This document shows, one piece after another, positions 6,560 to 8,261 of a DNA stretch of 8,261 nt. Every line of letters begins with the position of its first letter. Positions within the stretch are counted from its first letter, which is position 1. The position numbers and the translations under genes were made by a program. This stretch comes from an uncultured beta proteobacterium. Its GTDB lineage: Bacteria > Pseudomonadota > Gammaproteobacteria > Burkholderiales > Burkholderiaceae_B. The DNA lies in assembly GCA_903924715.1 (NCBI GenBank), contig CAIYCP010000594.1:1-8261 (forward strand). The letters are read 5' to 3'. The notes beneath the pieces were generated by a model. That model had not been told where the DNA came from, did no database searches, and was given only the letters and a program-made list of their open reading frames with translations.

Positions 6560-6584
6560 ATGGGAATGATCGGCATGATCCCAT
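6560..6584. repeat. Inverted repeat upstream of the histidine phosphatase gene
   Basis: ATGGGA (6560-6565) and TCCCAT (6579-6584) are exact inverted copies around 13 nt, and ATGATC is directly repeated inside. It starts 17 nt before the phosphatase ATG within the 96-bp gap after the MFS gene. It could be an operator or a weak hairpin separating the two genes. Confidence 0.3.
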
Positions 6585-6639
6585 AATCTACGTAAAGGTC
6601 AAGAGAGCCCGTACAAACGAATGAGTCTGAGGACAATAC

Positions 6640-7884
6640 TTAATCGAATTTACGCAGCGTACGCGAGAATAAAAAGGGAGACACAGCGAAAAACACCATC
6701 GCCATCGAAAACATAATGCTCACGGTGTAACCGCCTGTCAGGTCGTGCAGCCAACCCGACAACAGCGCTCCGCCCGCAGCTCCCATCGACATAAAGGTAT
6801 ACAGCGTGCCATAAATAGTCGCCAGCCCTGGCCCGGGAAATAATCTTGTGCAAAGCCCAGAAATGATCGGACCGCGGGCGCCCTGAGCGATTCCAAAAAA
6901 GGCAACAAACCCAATCAAGAACCACCCAGACGGATAAAAGGCCATTGCCAACAAATTCGCGAGCCCTAAAAATGTACAGGTAAACGTGATGCTCACAATC
7001 ACACGATGACCGAACTTGTCGGCAAGCTTGCCTGATGAGCCAACGCCAAGTACTGAAAGCATGCCCGCAACGCCAAAGGCACTGGCGGCTTCAAGCGCAG
7101 TGAACCCCGACTCAACTAAAAAGGCGATGGCCTGCACCAACACGGTATAGATGACAACCGACGTGAAGAAGAACGCCTGTCCAAGCGCCCAAAACCCCGG
7201 GGACTTCATGGCAGCGCGCAGCGGCGCGAGCATATGCGTCGCCCTTGGGGCAGCGGCGACAGACCGCACGTAATCAGAGTGGCCTGCTCGGATGATGCGC
7301 CAAGGCAACGCCATCACAAACGGCAAAATCAACAAGATTATTGCGCCAAGGATATGGTACGCGTGGCGCCAACCAACCAATTCATTTAGGTATTGCGCAA
7401 AAGGAACCATCACTAACGTACCTGCACCGAAGCCCGCATACGCGATTCCGATCGCCGTGCTGGTGTTGTGCGGAAACCAACGGCTAATCAAACTTTGGGC
7501 AGGCACCATCCCCAAAGATGTGACGCCGATGCCGCCGGCTACACCAACACACAAATGAAACTGCCATAGTTCGGTCAAACTGCCGGCAGTCAAATACCCC
7601 AAACCTAAGCTGGAGAATCCCAACGCATACACGATGCGCGGGCCCATGCGGTCAAACAAAATGCCAATAAACGGCGCAGAAAAGCCGTTGGCCAACATAT
7701 AGATCGAGTAAACACTCGAGATCTCTGAGCGGCTCCAGCCAAATTGTGTTTCGAGCGGCAACAGAAACGTCACATAGGCATCCCCGACGCCACGCCCTAA
7801 CAAATTGAACATGAAGCAGACCACCAATACCACGACGGCCATTTTGGTGTCCGTAGCGCGTGTGTTGCTCAACGCTGACTTCAC
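6640..7884 (-). CDS. MFS transporter, monocarboxylate/oxalate-formate antiporter-like
   Basis: A 414-residue inner-membrane carrier of the usual 12-helix length. The first helix starts at about residue 15 and carries Arg31 and Asp35. GWSRSEIS (49-56) before helix 2, the MFS signature motif GILFDRMGPR (74-83), SRWFP (134-138), GIAYAGFGAG (146-155) and GWRHAY (171-176) resemble the monocarboxylate (MCT) and oxalate/formate carrier group. The second half repeats the signature as GKLADKFGHR (285-294). The central loop is at about 196-226. These features favour an organic-anion substrate, but the real one is unknown. The start is a GTG (7882-7884) only 1 nt after the MaoC gene's TAA, so translation is probably coupled; no proper ribosome site stands before it. 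A start at Met15 would remove nearly all the cytoplasmic leader. Confidence 0.92.
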   Translation of the reverse strand: MKSALSNTRATDTKMAVVVLVVCFMFNLLGRGVGDAYVTFLLPLETQFGWSRSEISSVYSIYMLANGFSAPFIGILFDRMGPRIVYALGFSSLGLGYLTAGSLTELWQFHLCVGVAGGIGVTSLGMVPAQSLISRWFPHNTSTAIGIAYAGFGAGTLVMVPFAQYLNELVGWRHAYHILGAIILLILPFVMALPWRIIRAGHSDYVRSVAAAPRATHMLAPLRAAMKSPGFWALGQAFFFTSVVIYTVLVQAIAFLVESGFTALEAASAFGVAGMLSVLGVGSSGKLADKFGHRVIVSITFTCTFLGLANLLAMAFYPSGWFLIGFVAFFGIAQGARGPIISGLCTRLFPGPGLATIYGTLYTFMSMGAAGGALLSGWLHDLTGGYTVSIMFSMAMVFFAVSPFLFSRTLRKFD

Positions 7885-7885
7885 C

Positions 7886-8261
7886 TTAGACGGGTCGACA
7901 TTTCATAAACCCTGAACGTACACAGATGCAAACGATTTCGCCGCGCTGATTAATACCGTGATGCTCAAACTCAACAATGCCCGCATCTTTACGAGACTTA
8001 CTTAGACGCTTTGAAACGATTTTCGTCTCGACATGAATGGTGTCGCCGTAAAAAACTGGATGCGGAAACCGCGTGTCGGTCATACCAAGATTGGCAATGG
8101 TCGTGCCAAGCGTTGTTTCACCGACGGTCAGGCCAATCACAAGACCCAACGTAAACAGGCTGTTGACTAGAATTTGTCCAAATTCAGTTTTTGACGCAAA
8201 CTCTTTATCTAAGTGCAGAGGCTGTGGATTCATGGTCAAGGTTGAAAACAACACGTTATCC
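7886..8261 (-). CDS. MaoC-like hotdog dehydratase, N-terminus cut by window edge
   Basis: The last 124 codons are present; the reading frame stays open through the right edge (residues DNV precede LFSTLTMNP), so the GTG at 8252-8254 is an inner valine, not the start. About 25-40 residues are probably missing. The hotdog fold is recognised from TMNPQPLHLDKEFA, LVNSLFTLGLVIGLTV, the conserved FPHPVFYGDTIHVETKI segment and the strand GIVEFEHHGINQRGE. MaoC proteins add or remove water at enoyl-CoA esters. In classical R-hydratases the active site is D-x-N-P-L-H; here the matching stretch is NPQPLH, so Asn replaces the Asp while the His is kept. This pattern also occurs in MaoC-like proteins of branched C4/C5-acid pathways, but exact function is not assigned. 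It is the first of a tight pair with the MFS carrier (1 nt apart). Confidence 0.9.
   Translation of the reverse strand, partial: DNVLFSTLTMNPQPLHLDKEFASKTEFGQILVNSLFTLGLVIGLTVGETTLGTTIANLGMTDTRFPHPVFYGDTIHVETKIVSKRLSKSRKDAGIVEFEHHGINQRGEIVCICVRSGFMKCRPV

Noticed and set aside
8252..8254. GTG as the start of the MaoC-like gene
   Set aside because: The frame is open upstream to the window edge and the residues before it (DNV) continue the family's conserved N-terminal stretch, so the gene is cut by the window instead.

Overview
The window looks like ordinary chromosomal sequence from a betaproteobacterium of the order Burkholderiales, probably near the Alcaligenaceae/Comamonadaceae. The main reasons are a solitary Bug/TctC periplasmic binding protein, single-gene CaiB/BaiF CoA-transferase and fumarylacetoacetase-type genes, a MaoC protein coupled to an MFS carrier, and a base composition near 50% GC by eye. 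The placement is inferred from gene families and not from a marker gene. There are nine genes and no RNA gene, insertion sequence, CRISPR array, integrase or origin.

Layout. At the left edge (1-478, minus) is the N-terminal part of an enoyl-CoA hydratase/isomerase-family gene cut by the window end. It diverges from a complete CaiB/BaiF CoA-transferase (644-1840, plus). That gene converges on a fumarylacetoacetate hydrolase-family gene (1911-2780, minus), with an 11-bp perfect hairpin between them. The hydrolase-family gene diverges from a tctC/bug gene (3016-4011, plus), and the 235-bp space between them holds a cluster of small palindromes. tctC converges, 16 bp apart, on the housekeeping gene for undecaprenyl-diphosphatase (4028-4861, minus). 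An alpha/beta hydrolase of kynurenine-formamidase type follows (5087-5899, plus). Last come three minus-strand genes: a MaoC-like dehydratase cut by the right edge (7886-8261), an MFS transporter starting 1 nt after its stop (6640-7884), and an exported histidine phosphatase (5944-6543).

How the genes may work together. Two enzymes act on acyl-CoA thioesters (crotonase-like and MaoC-like), one moves CoA between carboxylic acids (CaiB/BaiF), one hydrolyses or otherwise converts acylpyruvate-like or oxo-acid intermediates (FAH family), one hydrolyses an ester or amide (alpha/beta hydrolase), and two handle solutes (TctC-type binding protein and MFS carrier). This fits an accessory region for uptake and CoA-dependent breakdown of small carboxylic or aromatic acids. 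The substrate cannot be read from the sequence, and the alternating strands mean these are mostly separate transcription units, with MaoC-MFS the only tight pair.

No clear new system was found. The best leads are the repeated small palindromes, especially the two GACTGCTACAGTC copies 31 bp apart before tctC and two GAC(N)3-AAAA-(N)3GTC palindromes flanking the CoA-transferase gene, and the loss of the usual catalytic acids in the crotonase-like and MaoC-like proteins.
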